DNA from: Alsobacter sp040380755
GTDB lineage: Bacteria; Pseudomonadota; Alphaproteobacteria; Rhizobiales; Beijerinckiaceae
DNA: 41,588 bases
Direction: 5' to 3'
Assembly (NCBI GenBank): GCA_040380755.1
Contig: JBEIIL010000016.1
Coordinates: forward strand, 1 to 41,588
Shown here: positions 32,119 to 39,753 of the stretch, piece by piece
Layout: each line of letters begins with the position of its first letter
How positions within the stretch are numbered: position 1 is the first letter of the stretch
The notes under the pieces: model-generated
Told to the model about the DNA's origin: nothing
Database searches by the model: none
What the model saw: the letters and a program-made list of their open reading frames with translations, nothing else
Position numbers and translations under genes: made by a program

Positions 32119-33747
32119 ATGGCTCGGTACGTTTTCATCACCGGCGGCGTGGTGTCCTCCCTCGGGAAGGGCCTCGCCTCCGCGGCCCTGGGCGCGCTGC
32201 TGCAGGCGCGCGGCTATTCCGTCCGTCTGCGCAAGCTTGACCCCTATCTGAACGTCGATCCGGGGACGATGAGCCCCTACCAGCACGGCGAGGTCTTCGT
32301 CACCGACGACGGTGCCGAGACGGATCTCGACCTCGGCCATTACGAGCGCTTCACCGGGCGGCCGTGCTCGAAGGCCGACAACATCACCACTGGCCGCATC
32401 TACCAGGACATCATCGCCAAGGAGCGGCGCGGCGATTATCTGGGCGGCACCGTGCAGGTCATCCCGCACGTCACCAACGCCATCAAGGAGTTCGTCCTCA
32501 CCGGCAACGAGGGCGTCGACTTCGTGCTGGTCGAGATCGGCGGGACCGTCGGCGACATCGAGGGGCTGCCGTTCTTCGAGGCCATTCGCCAGCTTGGCAA
32601 CGACCTTCCGCGCGGCCACGCGGTCTATGTGCACCTCACTTTGCTGCCCTTCATCCCGTCCGCCGGTGAGCTGAAGACCAAGCCGACCCAGCACTCCGTC
32701 AAGGAGCTGCGCTCTATCGGCATCCAGCCCGACATTCTGCTCTGCCGCACCGACCGCGAGATCCCGCGCGAGGAGCGCCGCAAGCTCGGCCTGTTCTGCA
32801 ATGTCCGTGAAAGCGCCGTGATCGAGGCCCGCGATGTCGCCTCGATCTATGCGGTCCCGGCCGCCTATCATGAAGCCGGACTCGACCGCGAGGTGCTGGC
32901 TGCCTTCGGCATCGAGCCGGCGCCGCGCCCCAATCTGGCGCGCTGGGCCAGCGTCACCGAGGCGGTCGAGAATCCGGAGGGCGAGGTCACCATCGCGGTG
33001 GTCGGCAAATACACGGGCATGAAGGACGCCTACAAGTCGCTGATCGAGGCGCTGGCCCATGGCGGCATCGCCAATCGTGTCCGCGTGAATCTTGACTGGA
33101 TCGAATCCGAGGTGTTCGAAAACGCCGATCCGACGCCGTTCCTCGAACATGTGCACGGCATCCTGGTGCCGGGCGGCTTCGGCCAGCGCGGTGCCGAGGG
33201 CAAGATCCGGGCGGCCGGTTTCGCCCGCGAGCGCAAGGTGCCGTATTTCGGCATCTGCTTCGGCATGCAGATGGCGGTGATCGAGGCGGCACGCTCGCTC
33301 GCCGGCATCCCTGCCGCCAACTCGACCGAGTTCGGCCCCTGCGATGACCCGGTCGTCGGGCTGATGACCGAGTGGATGCGCGGCAACGAGTTGGAGATGC
33401 GTGCCGCTGGCGGCGATCTCGGCGGCACCATGCGGCTTGGCGCCTACCGCGCCGCGCTGGCGCCAGGCAGCCGCATTGCCGGGATCTACGGCGAAACCGC
33501 TATCTTCGAGCGGCACCGTCACCGCTACGAGGTCAATATGGGCTACCGTGAGCGCCTTGAGCGTCACGGCATGGCCTTCGCCGGGGTGTCGCCCGACGGG
33601 CTGCTGCCGGAGACGATCGAGTTTCCCGGCCACCCCTGGTTCATTGGCGTCCAGTACCATCCTGAACTGAAATCGCGGCCGTTCGAGCCCCATCCGCTCT
33701 TCGCCAGCTTCATCGCCGCGGCGGTCGACCAGAGCCGGCTGGTCTAG
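32119..33747 (+). CDS. pyrG: CTP synthase
   Basis: Makes CTP from UTP, ATP and glutamine. It has 542 residues. The N-terminal synthetase domain begins YVFITGGVVSSLGKGLASA and includes KLDPYLNVDPGTMSPYQHGE and the following DDGAETDLDLGHYERF. The C-terminal glutamine amidotransferase domain has the Cys in YFGICFGMQMAVIE and the His-Glu pair near VQYHPELKS. It functions in the same nucleotide pathway as pyrH in region 1. A VOC-family gene starts 20 bases downstream after AACAGGAGACGGCC and is probably cotranscribed. Confidence 0.97.
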   Translation: MARYVFITGGVVSSLGKGLASAALGALLQARGYSVRLRKLDPYLNVDPGTMSPYQHGEVFVTDDGAETDLDLGHYERFTGRPCSKADNITTGRIYQDIIAKERRGDYLGGTVQVIPHVTNAIKEFVLTGNEGVDFVLVEIGGTVGDIEGLPFFEAIRQLGNDLPRGHAVYVHLTLLPFIPSAGELKTKPTQHSVKELRSIGIQPDILLCRTDREIPREERRKLGLFCNVRESAVIEARDVASIYAVPAAYHEAGLDREVLAAFGIEPAPRPNLARWASVTEAVENPEGEVTIAVVGKYTGMKDAYKSLIEALAHGGIANRVRVNLDWIESEVFENADPTPFLEHVHGILVPGGFGQRGAEGKIRAAGFARERKVPYFGICFGMQMAVIEAARSLAGIPAANSTEFGPCDDPVVGLMTEWMRGNELEMRAAGGDLGGTMRLGAYRAALAPGSRIAGIYGETAIFERHRHRYEVNMGYRERLERHGMAFAGVSPDGLLPETIEFPGHPWFIGVQYHPELKSRPFEPHPLFASFIAAAVDQSRLV

Positions 33748-33767
33748 CCCCCCAACAGGAGACGGCC

Positions 33768-34640
33768 ATGGCGCGCGGCATCGACCACCTCGTCCTCGCC
33801 GTCGCCGATCTTGACGTGGCCGGCCAGCTCTATGAGGCGATGGGCTTCACCGTCGGGGCGCGAAACCGCCATCCCTGGGGCACCGAGAACCGCATCGTGC
33901 AGTTTCCGGGCAGCTTCCTGGAGCTGATCACGGTCGGAGGCGGCGCGGCGATCCCGCCGCATATCGGGCCGTCTTTCTCGTTCGGGGCCTTTGTGGCCGA
34001 CAGCCTGGCGCGGCGCGAGGGACTTGCCATGCTGGTGCTGGAAAGCCGCAACGCCGCCAGCGACTGGGCCGCCTTCGAGGAGGCCGGCATCGGCGGTTTC
34101 GAGCCGGTGTCGTTCTCACGCCTCGGCCGCCGGCCGGACGGGCGCCCGGTGCATGTCGCCTTCACGCTTGCCTTCGCCCGCGATGTCATGGCGCCGGAGG
34201 TCGGCCTGTTCGTCTGCCAGCAGCACTATCCCGAGAATTTCTGGAACCCGGCCTTCCAGACCCACCCCAACGGTGCCAGCGGCGTGGTGGCCGTCACCAT
34301 GCTGGCTGAGAACCCGTCGGACCATGCACAGGCGCTGTCGGCCTTCACCGGCATGCGCGATTTCGCCTGCACCTCGGCGGGGCTGACCTTCATGACGCCG
34401 CGTGGCTCGCTCGCCGTGCGCACCGCGGCAGCCTTCGCGTTTGAAACCGGGCTGAACCTCACCGACATGCCGTCCCGGCTCGCCGGTTTCACCGTGGCGG
34501 TGACCGATCCGGCCGCGGTCGCTGCCCGCCTCGCGGCTGCCGGGATCGTCCACACGACGGTCGATGGTGCCATCGTCGTCCCGCCCGGCGTGGCACACGG
34601 GGTCGCGCTAACGTTTCGCAAAGACATCCTGTCGATATAA
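33768..34640 (+). CDS. VOC-superfamily glyoxalase-like protein
   Basis: Cytoplasmic protein of 290 residues with no assigned function. The N-terminus GIDHLVLAVADLDVAGQLYEAMGFTVGAR (read in two parts) and the FPGSFLELITV segment match the glyoxalase-like (PF13468-type) part of the VOC superfamily. A second VOC-like module seems to follow from about residue 170 (GVVAVTMLAENPSDHAQAL to the C-terminus), so the protein probably has two paired modules. His6 and Glu50-region residues could ligate a metal, but this was not confirmed. It has a good ribosome binding site and sits directly after pyrG. The substrate is unknown; lactoylglutathione lyase or a ring-cleaving dioxygenase should not be assumed. 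Confidence 0.8.
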   Translation: MARGIDHLVLAVADLDVAGQLYEAMGFTVGARNRHPWGTENRIVQFPGSFLELITVGGGAAIPPHIGPSFSFGAFVADSLARREGLAMLVLESRNAASDWAAFEEAGIGGFEPVSFSRLGRRPDGRPVHVAFTLAFARDVMAPEVGLFVCQQHYPENFWNPAFQTHPNGASGVVAVTMLAENPSDHAQALSAFTGMRDFACTSAGLTFMTPRGSLAVRTAAAFAFETGLNLTDMPSRLAGFTVAVTDPAAVAARLAAAGIVHTTVDGAIVVPPGVAHGVALTFRKDILSI

Positions 34641-34679
34641 TGCCGTTCTGCAGAGATTTACGGACAGGAGACAGTCATC

Positions 34680-35084
34680 GTGGTGGTCGCTTCTCTGCAG
34701 GGTCTGCCGGCCGTCCTCGTCTATCTGCTCGTCGCCGCGATCCTGAGTGGCGCCTATGCGATGATCTACACGCGGATCACCCGGCACGACGAGTTCCTGC
34801 TGATCGAATCCGGCAACACCGCCGCTGCCGTCGCGTTTGGTATGAGCCTTCTGGGTTTCGCCATGCCGCTCGCGAGCGCCATCGCCAATTCGGCGTCCCT
34901 GATCGACGTGGTGGTCTGGGGCGTTGTCGCCCTTCTGGTGCAGCTCGGACTCTATTTTGTCGCCCGCTGGCGCATGCCCGGCGTGTCCGACAAGATCGCG
35001 GTCGGTGATATGGCGGCGGCGCTTTGGCTCGGGTTCCTGTCGCTGGGCGGCGGCCTGCTCAACGCCGCCTCGATGACGACCTGA
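34680..35084 (+). CDS. DUF350 family membrane protein (YjfL-like)
   Basis: Small inner-membrane protein of 134 residues. Four hydrophobic helices are predicted by eye at ~8-30, 47-69, 75-96 and 110-130. The DUF350 pattern is two repeats of two helices. The first ends in the hydrophilic segment TRITRHDEFLLIESGNTAAA, with the conserved E-x-x-x-I-x-x-G-N-x-A-A. The second has DKIAVGDMAAALWLG. The GTG at 34680 follows ACAGGAGACAG. It is the first gene of a tight trio: the DUF1190 gene starts 7 bases after its stop. The same three families (YjfL, YjfM, YjfC) are neighbours in E. coli. The function is unknown; a channel-like role has been suggested for the family, but nothing here shows it. Confidence 0.88.
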   Translation: MVVASLQGLPAVLVYLLVAAILSGAYAMIYTRITRHDEFLLIESGNTAAAVAFGMSLLGFAMPLASAIANSASLIDVVVWGVVALLVQLGLYFVARWRMPGVSDKIAVGDMAAALWLGFLSLGGGLLNAASMTT

Positions 35085-35091
35085 GAGTGTC

Positions 35092-35673
35092 ATGTCCGAA
35101 GCCGCGGACCGTCCCGACGATCTCCAGCGACGCAAACGGTCGGACCGGGCGCGCCTGACCCTGATGGCTGGCGCCGGCGTTGCCGCGCTCGGCGTCTACG
35201 CGATCAGTGGCGACATTTCGCAGCCCAAATCGACTCCCGCCGGCCCGGCCCCCGGGTCATGCTTCCGCTACTACCAATCGGCCGAGACCTGCACGTCCGC
35301 AGGTGTCTTTAGCGCGCAGCAGTGCCATACGGCCTTTGCCGGGCTGGACAGCGCCAAGGTCGTGCCGGATGGCGTTCTCTTGCGCGCGACCGGCGGCGCT
35401 ATCACCGCCAAACAGGCCGTATGGCGCCAGTCGACGACCGGCCGGCTTGTTGATGATACCGGCGCCAACGTCGAGGGCAGCCTGTGCCGCACCTCGTCGT
35501 CGTCGTCCCGGCGCAGCACCTCCGGCAGAAGCTGGGGCTTCGGCGGTAGTGGCAGCTCCAGCGGCAGCGGCGATAGCGGCCATTCCAGTACGACCGGCTA
35601 TGCCGGCGCCAGCCCGGCCGTCTCGCGCGGTGGCTTCGGCAGCTACGGATCGCGTTTCTCCGGCGGCGGCTGA
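35092..35673 (+). CDS. DUF1190 (YgiB/YjfM-like) protein
   Basis: Protein of 193 residues. A basic N-terminus (RRKRSDRAR) and one membrane helix at ~20-39 suggest a periplasmic or surface-facing anchor. The body has four cysteines (57, 67, 78, 132). The YYQSAETCTSAGVFSAQQCH stretch resembles the YQNADDC...C region of E. coli YgiB. A Ser/Gly-rich low-complexity tail (~135-193) ends SRGGFGSYGSRFSGGG, matching the RGGFG close of the family. No lipobox Cys follows the helix, whereas YgiB starts as a lipoprotein. It is followed 3 bases later by the ATP-grasp gene. In enterobacteria ygiB-ygiC and yjfM-yjfC are paired the same way, so the two products probably act together. Confidence 0.82.
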   Translation: MSEAADRPDDLQRRKRSDRARLTLMAGAGVAALGVYAISGDISQPKSTPAGPAPGSCFRYYQSAETCTSAGVFSAQQCHTAFAGLDSAKVVPDGVLLRATGGAITAKQAVWRQSTTGRLVDDTGANVEGSLCRTSSSSSRRSTSGRSWGFGGSGSSSGSGDSGHSSTTGYAGASPAVSRGGFGSYGSRFSGGG

Positions 35674-35676
35674 ACG

Positions 35677-36837
35677 GTGCGCCGTCTCGCCATCCCGCCT
35701 CGCGACAACTGGACGGCCCTGCTGGAGGCGTCGGGTTTCACCTTTCATTCGCCGGGCGGGCAGCGCTACTGGGTCGAGGACACCTGCTACGCCTTCAGCC
35801 TGGAGCAGATCGAGCGCGACATCGAGGCGCCGACCGCCGAGCTGCACGCGCTCTGCCGCGAGGTGGTGGATCGCGCCGTGCGCGATGGCGCGGTGCTGGA
35901 GCGGCTGTGCATTCCCCAGGTGGCCTGGGACCCGATCGCGGCCAGCTGGGCCCGCGCAGATGTTGCGCTCTACGGCCGGTTCGACTTCGCCTATGCGGGC
36001 GACGGGCCGGCCAAGCTGCTGGAATTCAACGCAGATACGCCAACCGCCCTGTTCGAGACCGGCTACGTGCAGTGGGCCTGGCTCGAGGACGCGCTGGCGC
36101 GTGGGGTCGTGCCGGCCGGCACCGACCAGTTCAATTCGGTCCACGACAGGCTCGTCGCGGCCTTCGGCCTGCTCGCCGCCGGCGCCCCGATGCACTTTAC
36201 CTGCATGGCGGACATCCCCGAGGACCGTGGCACCGTTGCCTATCTGGAGGATTGCGCCTCTCAGGCCGGCGTGGCGACGCGCTTCGTCGACCTGAAGGGC
36301 ATCGGCATCGCCTCCGACGGCTGCTTCGTCGATGACGAAAACACGCGCATCGGGCTGCTGTTCAAGCTCTATCCGTGGGAGTGGATCTTCGCCGAGGAGT
36401 ACGGCAAGGCGCTGTACCGGACGCCGACGCGCTTCGTTGAGCCGCCCTGGAAGGCGGTACTGTCCACCAAGGGCCTGCTGCCGCTGCTCTGGGATCTGGC
36501 GCCGGGCCACCCGAACCTGCTGCCGGCGTTCTTCGACGACGACCCGCGCAAGGCGGAGCTCGGCGACAGCTATGCCCGCAAGCCGCTCTACTCGCGTGAG
36601 GGCGCGAACGTCACCCTGGTCGAGGCCGGCGCGGTCGTGGCGAGCGGGGAAGGCGGCTATGGCGCCGAGGGCCATGTCGTCCAGGCCCTGGCACGGCTCC
36701 CTGTCTTCGACGGGCGCTACCCGGTCATCGGCAGCTGGCTCGTCGCCGGCGAGCCGGCCGGCATCAACCTGCGCGAGGACGCGACGCCAATCACCACCGA
36801 TGCGGCCTGGTTCCTGCCGCACGTGATCATGCCCTGA
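35677..36837 (+). CDS. glutathionylspermidine-synthase-like ATP-grasp ligase (YgiC/YjfC-like)
   Basis: Cytoplasmic ligase of 386 residues, corresponding to the C-terminal synthetase half of E. coli Gss without its amidase half. Family residues are RFDFAY (101-106), LLEFNADTPTALFETGYVQW (114-133), FKLYPWEWIF (229-238), ARKPLYSREGANV (300-312) and a late GSWLVAGEPAGINLRED region. Acidic residues (Asp103, Glu116, Asn118) fit the ATP/Mg site. The start is GTG at 35677, 3 bases after the DUF1190 stop, without a separate strong ribosome binding site, so translation is likely coupled. The substrate is unknown; such homologues in E. coli were not shown to make glutathionylspermidine. The neighbour's Gly/Ser tail could be a target, which is pure inference. 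Confidence 0.88.
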   Translation: MRRLAIPPRDNWTALLEASGFTFHSPGGQRYWVEDTCYAFSLEQIERDIEAPTAELHALCREVVDRAVRDGAVLERLCIPQVAWDPIAASWARADVALYGRFDFAYAGDGPAKLLEFNADTPTALFETGYVQWAWLEDALARGVVPAGTDQFNSVHDRLVAAFGLLAAGAPMHFTCMADIPEDRGTVAYLEDCASQAGVATRFVDLKGIGIASDGCFVDDENTRIGLLFKLYPWEWIFAEEYGKALYRTPTRFVEPPWKAVLSTKGLLPLLWDLAPGHPNLLPAFFDDDPRKAELGDSYARKPLYSREGANVTLVEAGAVVASGEGGYGAEGHVVQALARLPVFDGRYPVIGSWLVAGEPAGINLREDATPITTDAAWFLPHVIMP

Positions 36838-36904
36838 GGGGCGCCCGGCGGTTTAGGGCCGCACCCCTCTCGTCACCGCGGCTCCGACCCGCTAGGGAAG
36901 GCCA

Positions 36905-37747
36905 ATGACCGACCTCGCCCCCCAGGCCACCGTCTCCGCCGGCTCCGTCCGCTTCGGCAACCACCTGCCGCTGGCGCTCATCGCCGGCCCCTGCGCCATG
37001 GAGAGCCGCGACCACACGCTGTTCATGGCCGAGGCCCTGGCGGCCCTGGCCGCCAGGCTCGGCATCGGCCTCGTGTTCAAGGCCTCGTTCGACAAGGCCA
37101 ACCGCACTTCGCTCAACGGCGCCCGCGGCGTCGGCCTCGATGCCGCGCTGCAGATCTTCGCAGCCGTGAAGGACCACTTCGGGCTGCCGGTGCTGACCGA
37201 CGTGCATGATGCGGCCCAGTGCGCGCCTGTCGCCGAAGTCGTCGACATCCTGCAGATCCCTGCTTTTCTCTGTCGCCAGACCGACCTTCTGGTGGCGGCA
37301 GCACGGACGGGGCGGGTGGTGAATGTGAAGAAAGGCCAGTTCCTGGCGCCCTGGGACATGCAGCATGTGCTCGCCAAGGTGACGGGCGCCGGCAACACCA
37401 ATGTGCTGGCGACCGAGCGCGGCGTCTCTTTCGGCTACAACACGCTCGTCAGCGACATGCGCGCTCTGCCCGAAATGGCCAAGACCGGCGCGCCGGTGAT
37501 CTTCGATGCCACCCATTCGGTGCAGCAGCCCGGCGGCCAGGGCGGCTCCTCGGGCGGACAGCGCGAATATGTGCCGGTGCTCGCCCGCGCAGCCGTCGCG
37601 GTGGGCGTCGCCGGCGTGTTCATCGAAACCCATGAGGCGCCCGAGCGAGCACCCTCGGACGGCCCCAACATGGTGCCGCTCGCCGAGATGCCGGCCCTGA
37701 TCGAACGGCTGATGGCCTTCGACCGGCTGGCCAAGGGTCATGGCTGA
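36905..37747 (+). CDS. kdsA: 2-dehydro-3-deoxyphosphooctonate aldolase (KDO-8-P synthase)
   Basis: Condenses PEP with arabinose 5-phosphate to KDO 8-phosphate for the LPS inner core. It has 280 residues. PLALIAGPCAMESRD has Cys30 in the position occupied by Asn in the metal-independent E. coli enzyme, so this should be the metal-dependent type seen in Aquifex. SFDKANRTS, IPAFLCRQTDLL, VVNVKKGQFLAPWDMQ, TERGVSFGYNTLV, FDATHSVQQPGG and FIETHEAPERAPSDG are all conserved. It lies 67 bases downstream of the ATP-grasp gene and complements the lpx genes of region 1. Confidence 0.97.
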   Translation: MTDLAPQATVSAGSVRFGNHLPLALIAGPCAMESRDHTLFMAEALAALAARLGIGLVFKASFDKANRTSLNGARGVGLDAALQIFAAVKDHFGLPVLTDVHDAAQCAPVAEVVDILQIPAFLCRQTDLLVAAARTGRVVNVKKGQFLAPWDMQHVLAKVTGAGNTNVLATERGVSFGYNTLVSDMRALPEMAKTGAPVIFDATHSVQQPGGQGGSSGGQREYVPVLARAAVAVGVAGVFIETHEAPERAPSDGPNMVPLAEMPALIERLMAFDRLAKGHG

Positions 37748-37789
37748 TCAAGAGCATGTTCGAGTCGGTGAAGGGCCTCGCCTGACCCC

Positions 37790-38254
37790 TTATCGCGCCC
37801 GGTAGGGCGGCACGCCCTGGTCGGGCAGCCACAGGCCGGCGGGCGGGACGGCGGTCTGCCAGAAGACGTCGATCGGGATGCCGCCGCGCGGATACCAGTA
37901 GCCGCCGATGCGCAGCCAGTCGGGCGCCAACAGGCTCACCAGCCGCTTGCCGATCGCCACCGTGCAGTCCTCGTGGAACGCGCCATGGTTGCGGAAACTG
38001 GTCAGGAACAGCTTCAGGCTCTTGGATTCCACCAGCCAGTCGCCTGGCGCGTAATAGATGACCAGAATCCCGAAGTCCGGCTGACCGGTCACCGGGCAGA
38101 GTGATGTGAACTCCGGGCAGGTGAACCGGGCCAGATAGAGCGTCCCGGCATGCGGGTTCGGCACCCGGTCGAGGACTGCCTCCTCGGGCGAGGCCGGGAT
38201 GCCGGCCTGCTGGCCGAGATGCAGGGTGGACGGGGGAAGGGGCTGCGTGCTCAC
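37790..38254 (-). CDS. queF: NADPH-dependent 7-cyano-7-deazaguanine reductase
   Basis: Reduces preQ0 to preQ1 in queuosine synthesis. It has 154 residues and is the short single-domain type. ARFTCPEFTSLCPVTGQPDF holds the nucleophile Cys53 and Asp60. LVESKSLKLFLTSFRNHGAF and the following HEDC are the QueF signature for nucleotide and substrate binding (Glu95). GTG at 38254 is chosen because AGGAAGAT precedes it and the length fits the family; an ATG at 38287 would add 11 residues but has no ribosome binding site. It is convergent with kdsA and divergent from eno. No preQ1 riboswitch was recognised upstream. Other que genes are not in the window. Confidence 0.95.
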   Translation of the reverse strand: MSTQPLPPSTLHLGQQAGIPASPEEAVLDRVPNPHAGTLYLARFTCPEFTSLCPVTGQPDFGILVIYYAPGDWLVESKSLKLFLTSFRNHGAFHEDCTVAIGKRLVSLLAPDWLRIGGYWYPRGGIPIDVFWQTAVPPAGLWLPDQGVPPYRAR

Positions 38255-38319
38255 GAGATCTTCCTGCACTGTCGCGTGGCGCACCATACCGGGAGGCACG
38301 CCATCGCCGCGAGTCCGCC

Positions 38320-38347
38320 TTGCAGTTGCACGCCCATGGCTTAAAAG
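38320..38347 (+). promoter_or_regulatory. candidate eno promoter
   Basis: TTGCAG (38320-38325), a 16-base spacer and TAAAAG (38342-38347) lie 35 bases before the enolase ATG within the 127-base queF/eno divergent gap. This is a moderate sigma-70 match. Confidence 0.4.
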
Positions 38348-38381
38348 GCGCGCCAACGCCCGTCCACGCCGGAGACCCGCC

Positions 38382-39665
38382 ATGACCGCCATTGTCGACA
38401 TTGTCGCCCGCCAGATTCTCGACAGCCGCGGCAATCCCACGGTCGAGGTCGACGTGGTGCTCGAGGACGGCTCCATGGGCCGCGCGGCCGTGCCGTCCGG
38501 CGCCTCCACGGGCGCCCACGAGGCGGTCGAGCTGCGCGACGGTGACAAGACGCGCTGGGGCGGGAAGGGCGTCCGCAAGGCCATCGACGCCGTCAACCGC
38601 GACATCTTCGACGCCATCGGCGGCTTCGACGCCGAGGACCAGGTCAAGATCGACGAGGCGATGATTGCGCTGGACGGCACGCCCAACAAGGCACGGCTCG
38701 GTGCCAACGCCATCCTCGGCGTGTCAATGGCGGTCGCCAAGGCCGCCGCCGACGCCGCGGCGCTGCCGCTCTACCGCTATGTCGGCGGAACGTCGGCGCG
38801 CGTCCTGCCGGTGCCGATGATGAACATCGTCAATGGCGGCGCCCATGCCGACAACCCCATCGACTTCCCGGAGTTCATGATCATGCCGGTCGGAGCGCCG
38901 AGCCTCGCCGAGGCGGTGCGCATGGGCTCGGAGATCTTCCACACCCTCAAGGGCGCGCTGAAGAAGGCCGGCCACAACACCAATGTCGGCGACGAGGGCG
39001 GCTTTGCACCCAATCTGCCATCGGCCGAGGCGGCACTCGACTTCGTCATGAAGGCCATCGAGATCGCCGGCTACAAGCCCGGCACCGACGTCGCCATCGC
39101 GCTCGACTGCGCGGCGACAGAGTTCTTCCGCGATGGCGCCTACCACTACGAGGGCGAGGGCACCGTCCGCTCGATCAGCGCGCAGGCCGAGTATCTGGCC
39201 AGGCTGGTCGCCGCCTACCCGATCGTCAGCATCGAGGACGGCATGTCCGAGGACGACTGGGATGGCTGGAAGCAGGTCACCGATCTGGCTGGCAGCCGCT
39301 GCCAGCTTGTCGGCGACGATCTCTTCGTCACCAACGTCACGCGACTTCAGCAGGGCATCCGCAAGGGCGTCGGCAACTCGATCCTGGTCAAGGTCAACCA
39401 GATCGGCACGCTCACCGAGACGCTGGCGGCCGTCGACATGGCCCACCGCGCCGGCTACACGGCGGTGATGTCGCACCGCTCCGGCGAGACCGAGGACGCG
39501 ACCATCGCCGACCTCGCCGTCGCCACCAATTGCGGGCAGATCAAGACCGGCTCGCTCGCCCGCTCGGACCGCACCGCCAAGTACAACCAGCTCATCCGTA
39601 TCGAGGAGGAGCTTGGCACCCAGGCGCGCTATGCCGGCCGCGGCGTCCTGAAGATCCACGCCTGA
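38382..39665 (+). CDS. eno: enolase
   Basis: Interconverts 2-phosphoglycerate and PEP, with Mg. It has 427 residues. It begins IVDIVARQILDSRGNPTVEV, with SGASTGAHEAVELRDGD, the Glu region VGDEGGFAPNL, metal ligands in ALDCAATEF, SIEDGMSEDDW and LVGDDLFVTN, the catalytic Lys in ILVKVNQIGTLTET, and SHRSGETEDATIADLAVATN. The ATG at 38382 is chosen because family sequence begins there; GGAGACCCGCC precedes it, and the frame is open upstream antisense to queF. In some bacteria enolase also belongs to the RNA degradosome. PEP made here is the co-substrate of KdsA next door. Confidence 0.98.
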   Translation: MTAIVDIVARQILDSRGNPTVEVDVVLEDGSMGRAAVPSGASTGAHEAVELRDGDKTRWGGKGVRKAIDAVNRDIFDAIGGFDAEDQVKIDEAMIALDGTPNKARLGANAILGVSMAVAKAAADAAALPLYRYVGGTSARVLPVPMMNIVNGGAHADNPIDFPEFMIMPVGAPSLAEAVRMGSEIFHTLKGALKKAGHNTNVGDEGGFAPNLPSAEAALDFVMKAIEIAGYKPGTDVAIALDCAATEFFRDGAYHYEGEGTVRSISAQAEYLARLVAAYPIVSIEDGMSEDDWDGWKQVTDLAGSRCQLVGDDLFVTNVTRLQQGIRKGVGNSILVKVNQIGTLTETLAAVDMAHRAGYTAVMSHRSGETEDATIADLAVATNCGQIKTGSLARSDRTAKYNQLIRIEEELGTQARYAGRGVLKIHA

Positions 39666-39753
39666 CGGCAGCCGCACGCGCCGCGCCGGACGCAGCCCAG
39701 CCCGGCGCGCATCACCCTGTGCCCAGGCCGCCGCTGCGGTCAGGATGGTGCCG

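Noticed and set aside
32080..33693. 537-codon open frame antisense to pyrG
   Set aside because: It mirrors the codon structure of pyrG and has no recognisable protein features.
37756..37785. Nine-codon open frame in the kdsA-queF gap
   Set aside because: Too short, no ribosome binding site and no known counterpart; chance is sufficient.
38255..38381. preQ1 riboswitch upstream of queF
   Set aside because: No H-type pseudoknot with an A-rich tail was recognised on the minus strand, and such riboswitches are mainly found in other phyla.
39682..39709. Inverted repeat CGCGCCGG/CCGGCGCG after enolase as a terminator
   Set aside because: The loop is 12 bases and no T run follows, so it cannot be called an intrinsic terminator with confidence.
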